Positions 6,117 through 6,494 of a stretch of DNA of 6,494 nt are shown one piece after another. Every line of letters begins with the position of its first letter. The first letter of the stretch is position 1. The stretch is from the NCBI GenBank assembly GCA_024640185.1, contig JAHEFN010000141.1, forward strand, positions 1-6,494, in the 5' to 3' direction. Source of the stretch: Gemmatimonadota bacterium (GTDB lineage Bacteria; Gemmatimonadota; Gemmatimonadetes; Gemmatimonadales; GWC2-71-9). The translations under genes were made by a program, and so were the position numbers. A model generated the notes under the pieces. The model searched no databases. It saw only the letters and a list, made by a program, of their open reading frames with translations, and had not been told where the DNA came from.

Positions 6117-6494
6117 ATGACGCGTCGCTCCACGATCGCGCGCCGACTCGGTGCCCTAGCGGCCACTGTCGCAGTGATGATGATGACCGCTGCCCCTCTG
6201 GTGGCCCAGGCGGAAGAGGCCGTCGGCCAGGGGCTGATGGACACCGCCGATCGGTACGTCGGCTACCTCGTTTCTGCCCTCAGCTTTGTCTTCTTCGCCG
6301 ATGTGATGTTCTGGGACAATGCCTCGGCCGACAACGTCCAGCTGCCGCTGGTGGTGCTCTGGTTGGTGGTGGGATCGATCTTCCTCACCGTCAAGATGGG
6401 GTTCATCAACTTCCGGGGATTCAAGCATGCCTTGAATGTCGTCCGCGGGAAGTACTCCGATCCCAGCGATGCGGGTGAAGTCTCCCACTTCCAG
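6117..6494 (+). CDS. Alanine:cation symporter family protein (AgcS family), N-terminal part
   Basis: The first 126 codons are present and the gene continues past the right edge. Residues 76-126 carry the family block: a membrane helix at about 76-92, then FINFRGFKHALNVVRGKY, DPSDAGEVSHFQ. This strongly resembles sodium- or proton-coupled alanine/glycine symporters (amino-acid carrier, AgcS), inner-membrane proteins of the APC superfamily fold. The ATG at 6117 has an AGGA ribosome site six bases upstream. Ahead of the transporter core is an added N-terminus: a signal-peptide-like segment (RRSTIARR, hydrophobic 11-28, APLVAQ, likely cleavage near 30-33) and a second hydrophobic helix at about 47-64. 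Classic members such as B. subtilis AlsT lack a cleaved signal. It lies 81 bases after guaB with a hairpin between, so it may be a separate transcription unit. The family is confident; the exact substrate is not. Confidence 0.92.
   Translation, partial: MTRRSTIARRLGALAATVAVMMMTAAPLVAQAEEAVGQGLMDTADRYVGYLVSALSFVFFADVMFWDNASADNVQLPLVVLWLVVGSIFLTVKMGFINFRGFKHALNVVRGKYSDPSDAGEVSHFQ

Overview
The window is high-GC Gram-negative bacterial DNA. It reads like a Gemmatimonadota genome or a close relative in the FCB group. The reasons are GC-rich codons, small secreted beta-barrels, and four exported proteins whose signal peptides all end in a P-L-x-x-Q pattern. The phylum call is an inference, since no rRNA gene is present. 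All of the sequence is accounted for by protein genes packed on two divergent arms. The largest gap between genes is about 81 bases. I see no mobile element, CRISPR array, tRNA or rRNA.

Left arm (minus strand, transcribed right to left from about 3019): gpmI, a cofactor-independent phosphoglycerate mutase of glycolysis, is followed with a 4-base ATGA stop/start overlap by a small outer-membrane beta-barrel protein. After 77 bases comes a second, distinct predicted barrel protein that runs off the left edge of the window.

Right arm (plus strand, from about 3050): an exported protein with three SH3-like segments and a probable OB-like C-terminal region; a 128-residue protein with a DUF2281-like N-terminal helix region; guaB (IMP dehydrogenase, the committed step of GMP synthesis); and the first 126 codons of an alanine:cation symporter (AgcS family) that runs off the right edge.

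The two arms are separated by only 30 bases. A near-consensus promoter for the right arm (TTGACA-N17-TACACT) lies over the gpmI start codon and Shine-Dalgarno sequence. It points to a leaderless GTG-initiated transcript. A weaker candidate gpmI promoter lies inside the first codons of the rightward gene, so the two initiation regions interlock.

Most of the window is housekeeping metabolism plus envelope genes, and I see no clear new multi-gene system. The points that merit a second look are the shared Q-terminated signal peptides, the interlocked divergent promoter, an in-frame 18-bp tandem repeat in a signal-peptide n-region, a short reading frame that overlaps the guaB start, and an Ile in IMP dehydrogenase where a phosphate-binding Tyr is expected.
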